Source: Nostoc sp. HK-01
Lineage (GTDB): Bacteria > Cyanobacteriota > Cyanobacteriia > Cyanobacteriales > Nostocaceae
NCBI GenBank assembly: GCA_003990705.1
Contig: AP018318.1
Span: forward strand, 2,049,501 to 2,113,500
Length of the DNA: 64,000 bases
Reading direction: 5' to 3'
Made by a program: the position numbers and the translations under genes
Shown: positions 40,207-49,115 of the stretch, in pieces
Numbering within the stretch: position 1 is the stretch's first letter
Layout of the letters: every line of letters begins with the position of its first letter
Notes under the pieces: generated by a model
The model's database searches: none
The model's input: only the letters and a program-made list of their open reading frames with translations
Told to the model about the DNA's origin: nothing

Positions 40207-41130
40207 TTATTCAATCAGTGCGTATTCCTGGCGCGACTCTACCAGTGGTTCTTGCCCTCGGAGGACGGAATTATCGCTGAATGTTTGTCGTTGGTCGATG
40301 GGTGAAAGGTTTAGCCAGTCAGATTCCTGCATTTGACCGCTTTGGCTGTAAGCAGCAAGGGCATTTTGATAACAGACTTTCTCCACATCTGCGGCGGGAA
40401 TCCCTCGTTCTAGCATGAGTAAAGCAGTTTTAGGAACAGCTAGAGGGTCGCTTACTCCCCAATCAGCACTGCTATCAACAATGATGTTATTGCTCCCATA
40501 TTGCCTGACAACTTCCACCATCCGGGCATTCCCCATTTTGGTATGAGGGTAAATTGTGAATGCTGCCCAAAAGCCTCTGTCTAAAACTTCCGCTACTGTT
40601 TCTTCGTTGTTATGATCAACAATTACCTGGGATGGTTTTAAGCCGTGTTCAATGCAGACATCCATACTGCGGCTTGTCCCTGCCTTTTTATCACGGTGGG
40701 GTGTATGAATCATCACCAACATATCTAGTTCTTTGGCAAGTTCTAGCTGGAGGCGAAAATATTTGTCTTCGGCGGGTGTTATATCGTCATAACCAATTTC
40801 GCCAATGGCAACTACACCTTCTTTGCAAGCATAAAGCGGTAATAATTCCATGACTTGTTCTGCTAAAGCTTCGTTGTTAGCTTCTTTAGAGTTCAAGCCA
40901 ATTGTGCAGTAATGTTTAATCCCAAACTGTGAAGCCCGAAATCTTTCCCAACCAACTAAGCTGCTGAAATAATCTTGAAATGAACCAACATTAGTCCGCG
41001 GTTGTCCCAACCAGAAAGCTGGTTCAATTACTGCCACAATTCCCGATTTCCGCATCTGCTGATAATCATCAGTTGTGCGCGAACTCATGTGAATATGGGG
41101 GTCGATAAACATCATATTACTAATATTCAT
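40207..41130 (-). CDS. eboB: EboB: TatD-like metal-dependent hydrolase
   Basis: A 307-residue amidohydrolase-fold protein. The first metal motif His-x-His is in MFIDPHIHMSSRTTDDYQQM (about residues 8-27), followed by GEIGYDD (Glu), MVMIHTPHRDK (His), VIVDHNNEETV (His) and IIVDSSADWGVSDP (Asp). All five metal-ligand positions of the TatD family can be seen. The start overlaps the eboA stop by 4 bases (ATGA). The substrate is unknown; TatD proteins are nucleases or hydrolases, but EboB belongs to a separate branch linked with secondary metabolite clusters. Confidence 0.9.
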   Translation of the reverse strand: MNISNMMFIDPHIHMSSRTTDDYQQMRKSGIVAVIEPAFWLGQPRTNVGSFQDYFSSLVGWERFRASQFGIKHYCTIGLNSKEANNEALAEQVMELLPLYACKEGVVAIGEIGYDDITPAEDKYFRLQLELAKELDMLVMIHTPHRDKKAGTSRSMDVCIEHGLKPSQVIVDHNNEETVAEVLDRGFWAAFTIYPHTKMGNARMVEVVRQYGSNNIIVDSSADWGVSDPLAVPKTALLMLERGIPAADVEKVCYQNALAAYSQSGQMQESDWLNLSPIDQRQTFSDNSVLRGQEPLVESRQEYALIE

Positions 41131-41891
41131 AGATATTTTTGTGAAAACTTAGTAGGCATCTGATTTTGCAAATCTTCTAAATCAATAAATTTTTCAACTA
41201 ACGGCCAAATTTCTGCCGAAACTGATCGGTTAGCACTCCGACGTTCGTCAGCATAATCAATTAACATCCTTGCCAATTCAGCATTAGCACGTAAATCCAA
41301 ACCTTGAATTAACTGCAAAGAACTACCCACAAATAACGCTTTCAACACCATCTGATTCCATGCCAAATTATCAAAATATTCGGCTGGATAAGGATTACAT
41401 AAAGCCACAGCATTAAATACTGCGGTCATATTGCTGCGAATTCCTTCCGCCGCCCGCTTTTGTAATTTTTCTGCATAAGGTAATAAAGGTAAGGCTTGAT
41501 AAAGTGTTACCAGCTCCCCAACATCAGCAGTTATAAATACTTGTTCTAAAGCAGATAAATAATTCTCAGAATCAGCTTGTGCCAGAGTTAATACTAGTAG
41601 TATACGCGCCGTTTGATCAACACTCCAATGGCTAGGAAACCAGCCTGTTCTTATTGCTGAAGCATGATTTAAATCTTGAGAGGTTAATTTCAGTTGATGT
41701 TTGCCTGTATAACGAGGCACTCTACTAAAAGCACTAAAAAATACTCGCGTATTAGCACCGCTATTTATTTTCTCTGTAGTTTCATTTAGCCAAATAACAG
41801 CTTCTTGAGTAACTTGTTGTGTTACCCAGTGATGTAATAATTCATTAATATTAGTTATTTTGTAATCAATTACAGCAGACATAATATACAC
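41127..41891 (-). CDS. eboA: EboA family protein
   Basis: A 254-residue, mostly helical soluble protein. The pattern fits EboA family members (FSRVPRYTGKHQL, GWFPSHWSVDQTARILLVLTL, MVLKALFVGSSLQLIQGLDLRANAELARMLIDYADERR, here quoted in part). No catalytic motif is known. It is the first gene of the ebo set, directly after scyF (79 bases) and overlapping eboB by 4 bases. A second in-frame ATG three codons in (MSAVIDYKI) may be the true start. The family is found with scytonemin and other secondary-metabolite clusters and is named from the eustigmatophyte/bacterial operon. Confidence 0.85.
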   Translation of the reverse strand: MYIMSAVIDYKITNINELLHHWVTQQVTQEAVIWLNETTEKINSGANTRVFFSAFSRVPRYTGKHQLKLTSQDLNHASAIRTGWFPSHWSVDQTARILLVLTLAQADSENYLSALEQVFITADVGELVTLYQALPLLPYAEKLQKRAAEGIRSNMTAVFNAVALCNPYPAEYFDNLAWNQMVLKALFVGSSLQLIQGLDLRANAELARMLIDYADERRSANRSVSAEIWPLVEKFIDLEDLQNQMPTKFSQKYL

Positions 41892-41970
41892 CTAAATATT
41901 AGGGATTAGGAATGGGAAATTAATAGCTTTATTCCCAAATCCTAACTCCCGATTTTCAAATAGAACCTTT

Positions 41971-43131
41971 TTAACTGATGGCTGATTTTTGTTGTCTATT
42001 TTTCCGCCATTTAGCAGCAGCAATCCCCATGCCAAATATTCCTATACCTAACATTGAGCTTGGCTCTGGTACTTCGTTTCTACCTTCAACTTTTAACACT
42101 TGCACACGACCTTGGAAGAAGTCGCCGACATAGAGTTTGCCATCTTTATAGGCTGTGCCACCTGTCCAGTTAAATCTACCGGGTGTTAAATCGAGAGGGT
42201 CGCCAAAAGGTGGTTCTCCCAATTGAGGAGGCGGTACAATTCCGCCAGACGCATCAAGGGCTGGTTCACCAAATGCAGTTAAGAAGTTACCGTTTTTATC
42301 AAATACCTGGACGCGGCTGTTGATAGAATCAGCTACATAGATATTCTCAAACTCGTCTACTTCAATACCAATTGGCTGATTAAACTGTCCTAGCCCTGTG
42401 CCTTGTGTGCCAAATGTTAAAATGGGGTCGCCTGCGGGATTGAGTACCTGAACTCGGTTGTTAAACTGGTCACTCACATAGAAATTCCCACTCACTGGAG
42501 AAATTCTGACACCTGCTGGCCCTTGAAACTGCCCAGGTGCAGTACCAGAAGTACCAATGGAAGCAAGTAGTTGACCATCAGGCGTGTATTTATTAATTTT
42601 ATCGCCGCTAAAATCACCTATATACACATTACCTTGTTGGTCAAATGTCACACCAGAAGGGCCAAAGAAAGCTCTACCAGGGATGAGGCCGCCAAATGAA
42701 CCAAAGGAATTGATAAAGTTACCTTGAGGATCGTAGACATTAACACGGTTGTTAAAAACATCCCCTACATACAGGTTCCCAGTTTGGGGAGATATTTCTA
42801 ACGCTGATGGTTCGTCGAATTCTCCTGGCCCTGTACCACCTCTACCAATTGCGCCAATGTACTCGCCTTGAGGGTTGAATACTTCGACTTTGTTACCGAT
42901 ATTTGGGTTAAAACTACCATCTGGGTTAAGACCGCGACCGTTACTAACTAGGGTATTTCCGGCGCTATCTACGGTAATGCCTTGAGGCACAAACAGCTGC
43001 CCAGGCGCAAAGCCAGGACTACCAATACTACGTTCGTATTTTAAGCTTAAAGACAAAGCTTGAGCAGAGGTTGTCAACACCATAAATCCGGTACTGACAA
43101 CGGCGATCGCCAAATGTTTTACTAATCCCAT
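41971..43131 (-). CDS. scyF: ScyF: periplasmic NHL beta-propeller protein with PEP-CTERM
   Basis: I choose the ATG at 43131 (MGLVKHLAIAVVSTGFMVL), which gives 386 residues and a proper signal peptide cut near AQA. An in-frame ATG at 43242 adds 37 residues that are not signal-like. The mature part is a six-bladed NHL propeller (repeats such as GQFQGPAGVRISPVSGNFYV, FNQPIGIEVDEFENIYVADS and VFDKNGNFLTAFG), spaced about 50 residues. The C-terminus carries a PEP-CTERM signal (VPEPSSMLGIGIFGMGIAA, then KWRKNRQQKS). ScyF is one of the three exported scytonemin proteins thought to act on the monomer in the periplasm; its reaction is unproven. It lies 152 bases after scyE by this start. Confidence 0.88.
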   Translation of the reverse strand: MGLVKHLAIAVVSTGFMVLTTSAQALSLSLKYERSIGSPGFAPGQLFVPQGITVDSAGNTLVSNGRGLNPDGSFNPNIGNKVEVFNPQGEYIGAIGRGGTGPGEFDEPSALEISPQTGNLYVGDVFNNRVNVYDPQGNFINSFGSFGGLIPGRAFFGPSGVTFDQQGNVYIGDFSGDKINKYTPDGQLLASIGTSGTAPGQFQGPAGVRISPVSGNFYVSDQFNNRVQVLNPAGDPILTFGTQGTGLGQFNQPIGIEVDEFENIYVADSINSRVQVFDKNGNFLTAFGEPALDASGGIVPPPQLGEPPFGDPLDLTPGRFNWTGGTAYKDGKLYVGDFFQGRVQVLKVEGRNEVPEPSSMLGIGIFGMGIAAAKWRKNRQQKSAIS

Positions 43132-43283
43132 AAGTTTTACAGTTCTGGTTGATGAGGTATACTCTTTCCTAGATAAATGTTGTTCCCAGACCCCGTTTGG
43201 GAAAGTTAAAATTTGGGCTGCTGCCACCTGTGCATTTAACAACTTTCGCAGTGAGGCAGCAGTCCATTCTGTTAGTTAAAGAA

Positions 43284-44672
43284 TTAGACCATTTCTGCTT
43301 CAGCTAAGGCTTCACGTTTACGCTTTTTCGCCATTGCCGCTTTACCAAAAGCCGCAGCTATCAGTGTCCCAGCGATAGTAGCGGGTTCGGGAACTTGCTC
43401 TGAACGAGGATTAATCCTAATAACTTGTCCTGAACCTGCCAGCCTAGCGCGATTAGAAATATATAAATTACCATCAGGGCCATAAGTTATTCCAGAAGCT
43501 GCTTCTAAGCCATCACCACTCCAAATGGTTGAGCGAGTCCCATCAGTGCCTATTTTGATGACAGAACCGCTAATATCACCAGTGATAATCCCGCCCTGTT
43601 GAATGGCTTTCCATTCAGAAACATTGATGTGTTGCAAGGCATATAAGTTGCCTTCTGGGTCGTAGGTAACACCAGTTAACTGCGTAAAACCATCAGCTAG
43701 AGTTTGAATTTCTAAATTATCAGGATTAACTGAAAATAGCCGAGCTTCGCCTTCAGGATAAGGGAAATATGTATATTCGCTAATTGTTAAACTGCCATCA
43801 GGAGCAACAGCAATTCCTGTAGGTACGGATTGATTAGATACTGGTAAACCGTTAGAACCACTTGTATAACCTGGTGGTAATGGTGCGCCTCCTGTTGGGT
43901 CTACTGCGCCTCCAGGAAGCATAGGAAATTCCAGGCTATCTGGTGATATGAGTTTCGGTGGTAATGCAGTTACATTCTGAATTCCACTGCCATCAAGTCC
44001 TACAGAATAGAGGGTATTTCCACCGCCATCAACAACAAAAGCATTATTACCCTTAATAGCAAAAGCATAGGGGTTAGAAATTAAATCTGTACCATCAGGA
44101 TTATTACTGGCTTCGTAGGCGGCAAAATCGGCAAGAGTGGTGAGTCCACCAGTGTTTAAGTCTACTTTATATAATTTGCCAAGGTCAGGCGACCTTAATA
44201 CGGTGTCCCGTTTATTCGGATCACCCGCCAGACCTGTCAATAGATAAGCGTTACCTCTAGAATCAAATTTGAAATCTGCGGGGCCTGCGGCTTGTTCTCC
44301 AGAAGGTGATAATGCAATAGAAGTTAGACCAGAGATGATATTTGTTCTAGTGCCGTCTTTGGCAATTTTAACTAAGGAACCATTTTGACCAGCACACAAA
44401 GGAATGTATGCGGCGCTTGGAGATGGGATACATCTTCCGTCTTGGCCATTACCGCCAAAACCGCTTTCAGTTACATAAAGATTGCCTTCACGATCAAAGT
44501 CTAAATTTCGGGGGTTATTTAGACCGTCAGCTATAACTTTGAAACTAGCTGCTTCGGCTGCTTTTGTGCCAGCAACGATGGTAATACCAAGAGTAACAAG
44601 TGTAATAGTTAGATGTTTGAGTTTCATTTGTTGTAAGTTGTGTATTAGTAAAGTTGGAAAATTTGTGGTCAT
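43284..44672 (-). CDS. scyE: ScyE: exported beta-propeller protein with PEP-CTERM, paralogue of ScyD
   Basis: A 462-residue protein whose start ATG (44672) overlaps the scyD stop (ATGA). An internal ATG at 44627 (MKLKHLTITLVTLG) begins a more usual signal peptide, cut near AEAAS. The mature part is a gluconolactonase-like propeller (FKVIADGLNNPRNLDF, YGPDGNLYISNRARLAG). The C-terminus is a PEP-CTERM sorting signal (VPEPATIAGTLIAAAFG, then KKRKREALAEAEMV). The N-terminal part matches ScyD almost residue for residue over ADGLNNxR.LxFxxxGxLYVTE, so the two arose by tandem duplication. Its proposed role is late periplasmic processing of the scytonemin monomer; no reaction is established. Confidence 0.9.
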   Translation of the reverse strand: MTTNFPTLLIHNLQQMKLKHLTITLVTLGITIVAGTKAAEAASFKVIADGLNNPRNLDFDREGNLYVTESGFGGNGQDGRCIPSPSAAYIPLCAGQNGSLVKIAKDGTRTNIISGLTSIALSPSGEQAAGPADFKFDSRGNAYLLTGLAGDPNKRDTVLRSPDLGKLYKVDLNTGGLTTLADFAAYEASNNPDGTDLISNPYAFAIKGNNAFVVDGGGNTLYSVGLDGSGIQNVTALPPKLISPDSLEFPMLPGGAVDPTGGAPLPPGYTSGSNGLPVSNQSVPTGIAVAPDGSLTISEYTYFPYPEGEARLFSVNPDNLEIQTLADGFTQLTGVTYDPEGNLYALQHINVSEWKAIQQGGIITGDISGSVIKIGTDGTRSTIWSGDGLEAASGITYGPDGNLYISNRARLAGSGQVIRINPRSEQVPEPATIAGTLIAAAFGKAAMAKKRKREALAEAEMV

Positions 44673-45943
44673 TCCAGGGAGTTACTACTACTGGGTTTGC
44701 GCTTCCGTAACCAACTAATGCCCAGAACGCTAAACGTTAATAAGCTAAAAACAGAAGTTGGTTCAGGAATAGATTGGGGATTCTCAACTCTGATGATTTG
44801 TCCTTGTCCGGGGCGATCGCTTTGGTTACTGATGTAAAATGCACCATCAGAGCCAATAGTTAAACCATTGGGTGACTCCAAACCTTTGCCACTGAGAATC
44901 GTTGTGCGAGTGCCATCAGCAGCAATTTTGATGAGAGAACCAGCAAAATTACCTTTCCATGCTGACTGATTGGCATACTGCAAGGCATACAAATTACCCG
45001 CAGTATCAAACTCTAAGTCTGTGATTTGAGTAAAGCCATCTGCATAAACTGTGGTTTTACCATCAGTACCCACTCGATAGATTTTGGCTCCACCTTCAGG
45101 AAAGGGAAACCCAGTGAATTGGCTGACGTAGTAAGCACCATCAAGACCTTTGACGACACTTGAAGGTACTGCTTGAATAGCAATTTGTCCTGGTGGTGGT
45201 TCTGTGGGAGTGGGTACTTGACCTGGTTCGTTAGATGGTGTGCCTGTGGGTGGAAAAACTGGGTTGGTGAATATATCTTGGGGAAATACTGTGAGTGCTT
45301 GTAAGTTACTACCATCAGTCTTGACACTGAGTAAATCGTTAGCACCTGCATCAACGGTAACTATGCGATCGCCATCGATGAAAAAACCTAAAGGATTGCT
45401 ATTAATATCGCCTCTATCGGGGTTATTGACGAGTTCATAGTTAGCTAAATCAGCAACAGTTGTCCAGGAATTACGTTGAAAATCCGGGGTAATGATTTTT
45501 CCCAGTACAGTGTTGCCCAGATTGCGATCGCGGAAGCTTGGATCAGCGCCATATCCTACTAAAATATAGGGTTTACCTGTGCTATCAAATTGGATGTCCC
45601 GCACTCCGCCTGCTCCTGAACCATCGGCTAAGGCTATGGAAGGTAAGCCTGTAAGTATAGGTTTGGCCTGGCCATTCTCAATTTTGAGAACTCTACCACT
45701 TGTGCCGTAGCATAAAGCACCGCCTTGGCCACTCACAGGTGGCACACAAGCTCCGTTTCCTCCAGTTCCGGCCTCTGTGACATACAAACTGCCATCACTG
45801 CCAAAACTCAAACCTCTAGTATTATTCAGACCATCTGCAATCACAGAAAAAGAGGCTGCCTCAGATGTTTTCATTCCGGCAACAGCCGCAACACAGAAGG
45901 CGAGAATAGTAATGGGTAGTTGTGGGAATTTGATGTGTTGCAT
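44669..45943 (-). CDS. scyD: ScyD: exported beta-propeller protein with PEP-CTERM
   Basis: A 424-residue protein with a signal peptide (MQHIKFPQLPITILAFCVAA, cut near SEAAS). A gluconolactonase-like beta-propeller follows (FSVIADGLNNTRGLSFGSDG, LSGKGLESPNGLTIGSDGAFY), then a C-terminal PEP-CTERM signal (IPEPTSVFSLLTFSVLGIS, then WLRKRKPSSSNS). Reports on the cluster suggest ScyD is not strictly needed for the pigment in every strain (recalled, to be checked). It starts 65 bases after scyC; the intervening bases are a short GCGTCG/CTCCGCG-type repeat. It is coupled to scyE by a 4-base stop/start overlap. Confidence 0.9.
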   Translation of the reverse strand: MQHIKFPQLPITILAFCVAAVAGMKTSEAASFSVIADGLNNTRGLSFGSDGSLYVTEAGTGGNGACVPPVSGQGGALCYGTSGRVLKIENGQAKPILTGLPSIALADGSGAGGVRDIQFDSTGKPYILVGYGADPSFRDRNLGNTVLGKIITPDFQRNSWTTVADLANYELVNNPDRGDINSNPLGFFIDGDRIVTVDAGANDLLSVKTDGSNLQALTVFPQDIFTNPVFPPTGTPSNEPGQVPTPTEPPPGQIAIQAVPSSVVKGLDGAYYVSQFTGFPFPEGGAKIYRVGTDGKTTVYADGFTQITDLEFDTAGNLYALQYANQSAWKGNFAGSLIKIAADGTRTTILSGKGLESPNGLTIGSDGAFYISNQSDRPGQGQIIRVENPQSIPEPTSVFSLLTFSVLGISWLRKRKPSSSNSLE

Positions 45944-46008
45944 TTTTTCGACGCAGAGGAATAAGGAGGTAAACGCGGAGGTACGCGGAGTGTTTGATCA
46001 GAAGTGAC

Positions 46009-46986
46009 TTAACGACTGTTAGCAACTAATTCTGGCTCTTTGGCTACTGGTACATAACTCATACCTCTGTCAAAAGATTTGAAGTTGCCAGCTTTGCCTT
46101 CTAAGAGGCGTTTAATGTTCATACTTTCTGCACCGAAGTCTTCTATCTGGAGTTTGCCATGAGCTAGTTGTTCTCCAACTTTCCAGAAAGTAATACGATG
46201 CAAAATTAGCCCAGAAGCATCAGGGTCGTTAAACGCGTAAGCCGTGGGGATGAGCAGAGCTACAGAACGCTGATAGTAGTTGTATTCTGGATAAAAATAT
46301 TCTTGTTCTAGCAAGTAGTATTTGCTTAAGCTATGAACACGTACAGAGATTTGCACTTTCTGGTTATATTCATCCAAAAAGTCGCCTAATGAGCCATTCA
46401 CTTCACCAATGGGGCGGACTAAATGCGCCCATTCGTTGATATTTTTGACATCTTTTAAATAATCAACGGCAATTTCTACTGGAGCATCAACATAGATAGT
46501 ATCTGTATCAATAAAGTAGCGTCCTTTAGCTGCTGTTTTCCGGCCAAGTTGGCGCTCTAAATTAGCTTTGAGAGAACGACACTCTGAAGTGTGGACAGTA
46601 TGAATACCCTGCATAATCATTGGTGTTTGGCGTTTGGGGTCAACAAAGCTCAACCAATGAAAATACACGCCTTCTTCGTCTGTTCCAGGCTCTATATAAT
46701 CGGGGGGAAAAAGTAGTACAGGATAAACTTGGAAGTATTGATTGTACTCCAGTCCGCAATGCCACTCAATGCCATAAAATAGGGAATTTTCTAGCTTTTT
46801 AACGTGATAGTAGAGGTTTTTTTGATAGCCAGATGCAGTTCCCAGCCAAGTATCTTCGTCAATTTGCTCTTGCATCCGGCTATAAAGCGTCCATTCATCT
46901 AAGTTTTTTAAACTACAAAGATATTCAAAGGCGCTTTCTGGTGAAGTAGCTATATAAGCTGATGTTGCAAAGGTATTTCTTTCCAC
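46009..46986 (-). CDS. scyC: ScyC: scytonemin biosynthesis cyclase
   Basis: A 325-residue soluble protein. In the known pathway ScyC cyclises and decarboxylates the beta-keto acid made by ScyA to form the tricyclic scytonemin monomer precursor. The sequence shows two similar halves of START/SRPBCC type. Each begins with a membrane-free strand-helix pattern (AYIATSPESAFEYLCSLKNLDEWTL at about 8-32, IYVDAPVEIAVDYLKDVKNINEWAHL at about 165-190, shown here only as landmarks in part), followed by beta strands rich in aromatic residues. There is no signal peptide, so it is cytosolic like ScyA and ScyB. It starts at ATG 46986, 36 bases after scyB. Confidence 0.92.
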   Translation of the reverse strand: MERNTFATSAYIATSPESAFEYLCSLKNLDEWTLYSRMQEQIDEDTWLGTASGYQKNLYYHVKKLENSLFYGIEWHCGLEYNQYFQVYPVLLFPPDYIEPGTDEEGVYFHWLSFVDPKRQTPMIMQGIHTVHTSECRSLKANLERQLGRKTAAKGRYFIDTDTIYVDAPVEIAVDYLKDVKNINEWAHLVRPIGEVNGSLGDFLDEYNQKVQISVRVHSLSKYYLLEQEYFYPEYNYYQRSVALLIPTAYAFNDPDASGLILHRITFWKVGEQLAHGKLQIEDFGAESMNIKRLLEGKAGNFKSFDRGMSYVPVAKEPELVANSR

Positions 46987-47022
46987 TGATAATTCCTCTA
47001 ATTAATAGTTAATTGCTCAATG

Positions 47023-48084
47023 TTAAGCAGCAAGTTGTTGATTTTTTATGGCTCTAGCTTGCAAAATGCGTTCTTCTGCCAATCTTTTAGAAGCATCGTT
47101 AGTAGTGATGCCTTGCTGATAAGCAATGCCAAAAATCTTCAGCAATGTATCGTAAATATTATTGACTTGCTTGAAAGCTTTATCTTCGTCATAGCCAATC
47201 ATCTCGTTATAAACATTGATAATGCCACCAGCATTAATGACATAATCAGGACTGTAGAGAATGCCTTTCTCTATTAGTCTTTGACCGTGAAGACGCTCAT
47301 TTTCTAATTGATTATTAGCCGCACCCGCAATAATTTTTGCTTGGATTTGGGGAATCGTTTGACTATTAATAATTCCTCCCATTGCACAAGGAGAAAATAT
47401 ATCTACATCTAAACCATAAATTTCTTCTGGTTCTACCACAGTAGCACCAAATAAGTTTTTTATTTCTACTGTTTTTTCTGGGTTGATATCACTAACAAAA
47501 AGTTGTACGCCATTTTCATATAAGTGCTGACAAAGATGTTTGCCAACATTTCCTAAGCCTTGAACAGCAACTCTCATACCTTCAAGTCTTTGGGTCTGCC
47601 AACGAAATTCTACAGCAGATTTAATACCTAAAAATACTCCTAAAGCAGTAATTGGTGCGGGGCCGCCTGATTTTTCTTCTACACCAACTACATGATTAGT
47701 TTCTTGTTGAATTGTGCGAACATCTTGGGGTGTAATGTTGACATCTTGACCTGTGATAAAACGTCCTTTAAGGCTTTCAACAAACCGTCCATAAGCTCTC
47801 AACATTTCGTCAGTTTTATCTGTAGGATTAGCAATAATAACTGCTTTGCCTCCACCTGCGGGAATGTTGGCGCAAGCTGCTTTATAAGTCATACCCCGAC
47901 TAAGACGCAAAGCATCTTTTAAAGCAGCTTCTTCATTGATGTAAGGATAAAGTCTGGTGGCTCCCATTGCTGGCCCTAAGCTAGTGTCATGGATGGCAAT
48001 AATTGCTCTGATATCAGGATTTTTTCCATGACAGTAAAGGATTTGCTCATGACCCATTTCTCGAACAGTTTCAAATAGCTGCAT
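47023..48084 (-). CDS. scyB: ScyB: tryptophan-oxidising Glu/Leu dehydrogenase homologue
   Basis: A 353-residue member of the Glu/Leu/Phe/Val dehydrogenase family. ScyB oxidatively deaminates L-tryptophan to indole-3-pyruvate with NAD+. The catalytic lysines are in MTYKAACANIPAGGGKAVI (about residues 66-84), and the catalytic Asp is in GQDVNITPQDV. The Rossmann motif is VAVQGLGNVGKHL (about 180), and NINPEKT-like DINPEKTVEIKN follows the second strand. FSPCAMGGIIN and IAGAANNQL are family signatures. It lies 264 bases after the scyA stop, a gap that holds an AT-rich hairpin. Expression may be reduced by the upstream IS insertion if no internal promoter exists. Confidence 0.93.
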   Translation of the reverse strand: MQLFETVREMGHEQILYCHGKNPDIRAIIAIHDTSLGPAMGATRLYPYINEEAALKDALRLSRGMTYKAACANIPAGGGKAVIIANPTDKTDEMLRAYGRFVESLKGRFITGQDVNITPQDVRTIQQETNHVVGVEEKSGGPAPITALGVFLGIKSAVEFRWQTQRLEGMRVAVQGLGNVGKHLCQHLYENGVQLFVSDINPEKTVEIKNLFGATVVEPEEIYGLDVDIFSPCAMGGIINSQTIPQIQAKIIAGAANNQLENERLHGQRLIEKGILYSPDYVINAGGIINVYNEMIGYDEDKAFKQVNNIYDTLLKIFGIAYQQGITTNDASKRLAEERILQARAIKNQQLAA

Positions 48085-48286
48085 GTGTGGTCTCCTATTC
48101 TTGATTGTGAGTTGATTAGAGCAAGTTAGTAAGCAAATTAGGAAACACGATTGGGGCGAAAGAATGCGGCAAAATTAGCTAAATGGGAAAGGAGAAATGT
48201 GAAAAAATATTAAAATTTTCTAGCTAATTTTGCCACTTTGGTAATATGTATGACAGGTAAAAATTAATGTTTATGGTGTAATTGTT

Positions 48287-48310
48287 GACAAAAAAGTTGG
48301 TTTTTTTGTC
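48287..48310 (-). terminator. AT-rich hairpin between scyA and scyB
   Basis: GACAAAAAA (48287-48295) pairs with TTTTTTGTC (48302-48310) around a 6-nt loop, about 40 bases downstream of the scyA stop. On the minus strand the right-hand arm is a run of T residues. It could be a weak terminator or an RNA-processing site between scyA and scyB. The low GC content of the stem makes this tentative. Confidence 0.3.
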
Positions 48311-48348
48311 AGCGATCGCCAAATACCTAAAATACTCCAGCCAGAAAG

Positions 48349-49115
48349 TTAAACCAAGGGAAAGGAAACTTGCTTGGCTGGAGTTTTCACAATATTTGAG
48401 CCATTTGCTTTGACACCTTGGGCTGCTAAACTCTTGTTGCGTCCGCCAGAAGGTGCGGGTCGGTCAGGGTCAATCACAACATCAACGACAAAGGGAACTT
48501 CAGATGCGATCGCTTGTTGTAATGCTGCTTCTAAGTCAGACTCTTTGGTGACTCCGACTCCTTCTGCACCCATACCACGGGCAATCATCGCAAAATTAGT
48601 GGCAGGAATCTCTGCATCTGCACCTTTTAAACCCAATATTTTCATGCCTTGATGGCACATATTGTATCGGGCATCATTCAGGACAATCCAAACCGCAGGG
48701 ATTTTATATTTGACGGCGGTGCTGATTTCGTTATTCATCAGCATTGCTCCATCACCCACAATGGCAACGGCTTTACCTTTTCTCGCTTGGGCTGCACCAA
48801 CTACGCCTGTCGCAGCGTGTCCCATCGCCCCAACTCCGGTGCTGACTCGGTAACGATTGGGTTCGGTGAAGCGCAGACAATGAGTTGACCAAGTAAACGA
48901 GTTACCACACTCCGCCAAAACTACCGCATCGCTACCTTCTACAACTATTTTTTGAATAGCTGCCATCAATACTTCTGGCCGCACTGGAGAGTCTGGGGCG
49001 GCTGCGATAAGTTCAGGTTGGGGGTTAGGTAACAACTCAGTTGCAAAAGGAATTTCTGGTAAATGCTCCAAAAGTTCCTGTAAATAAGCTTGGATATCAG
49101 ATTGAATCGAGAAAG
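48349..49115 (-). pseudogene. scyA: scyA, 3' part (C-terminal ThDP-binding half), separated by an IS element
   Basis: This is the C-terminal part of a thiamin-diphosphate enzyme of the acetolactate synthase family. The ThDP/Mg motif is complete: GDGAMLMNNEIS, then 16 residues to NDARYN. The upstream half is at 50186-51329, and an IS element lies between. The frame is open right up to the target duplication at 49107-49115 (the joined product reads DTFSIQSDIQAYLQELLEHLPE across the insertion site). An internal ATG at 49071 could start a fragment, but it would lack the PYR domain with the catalytic glutamate. There is no other mutation in it that I can see. Confidence 0.93.
49107..49115. repeat. 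Left copy of the 9-bp target duplication
   Basis: TCGAGAAAG at 49107-49115 directly abuts the left end of the IS. The identical nine bases at 50186-50194 abut the right end. Nine bases is the duplication length expected for IS903-type elements. Confidence 0.95.
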
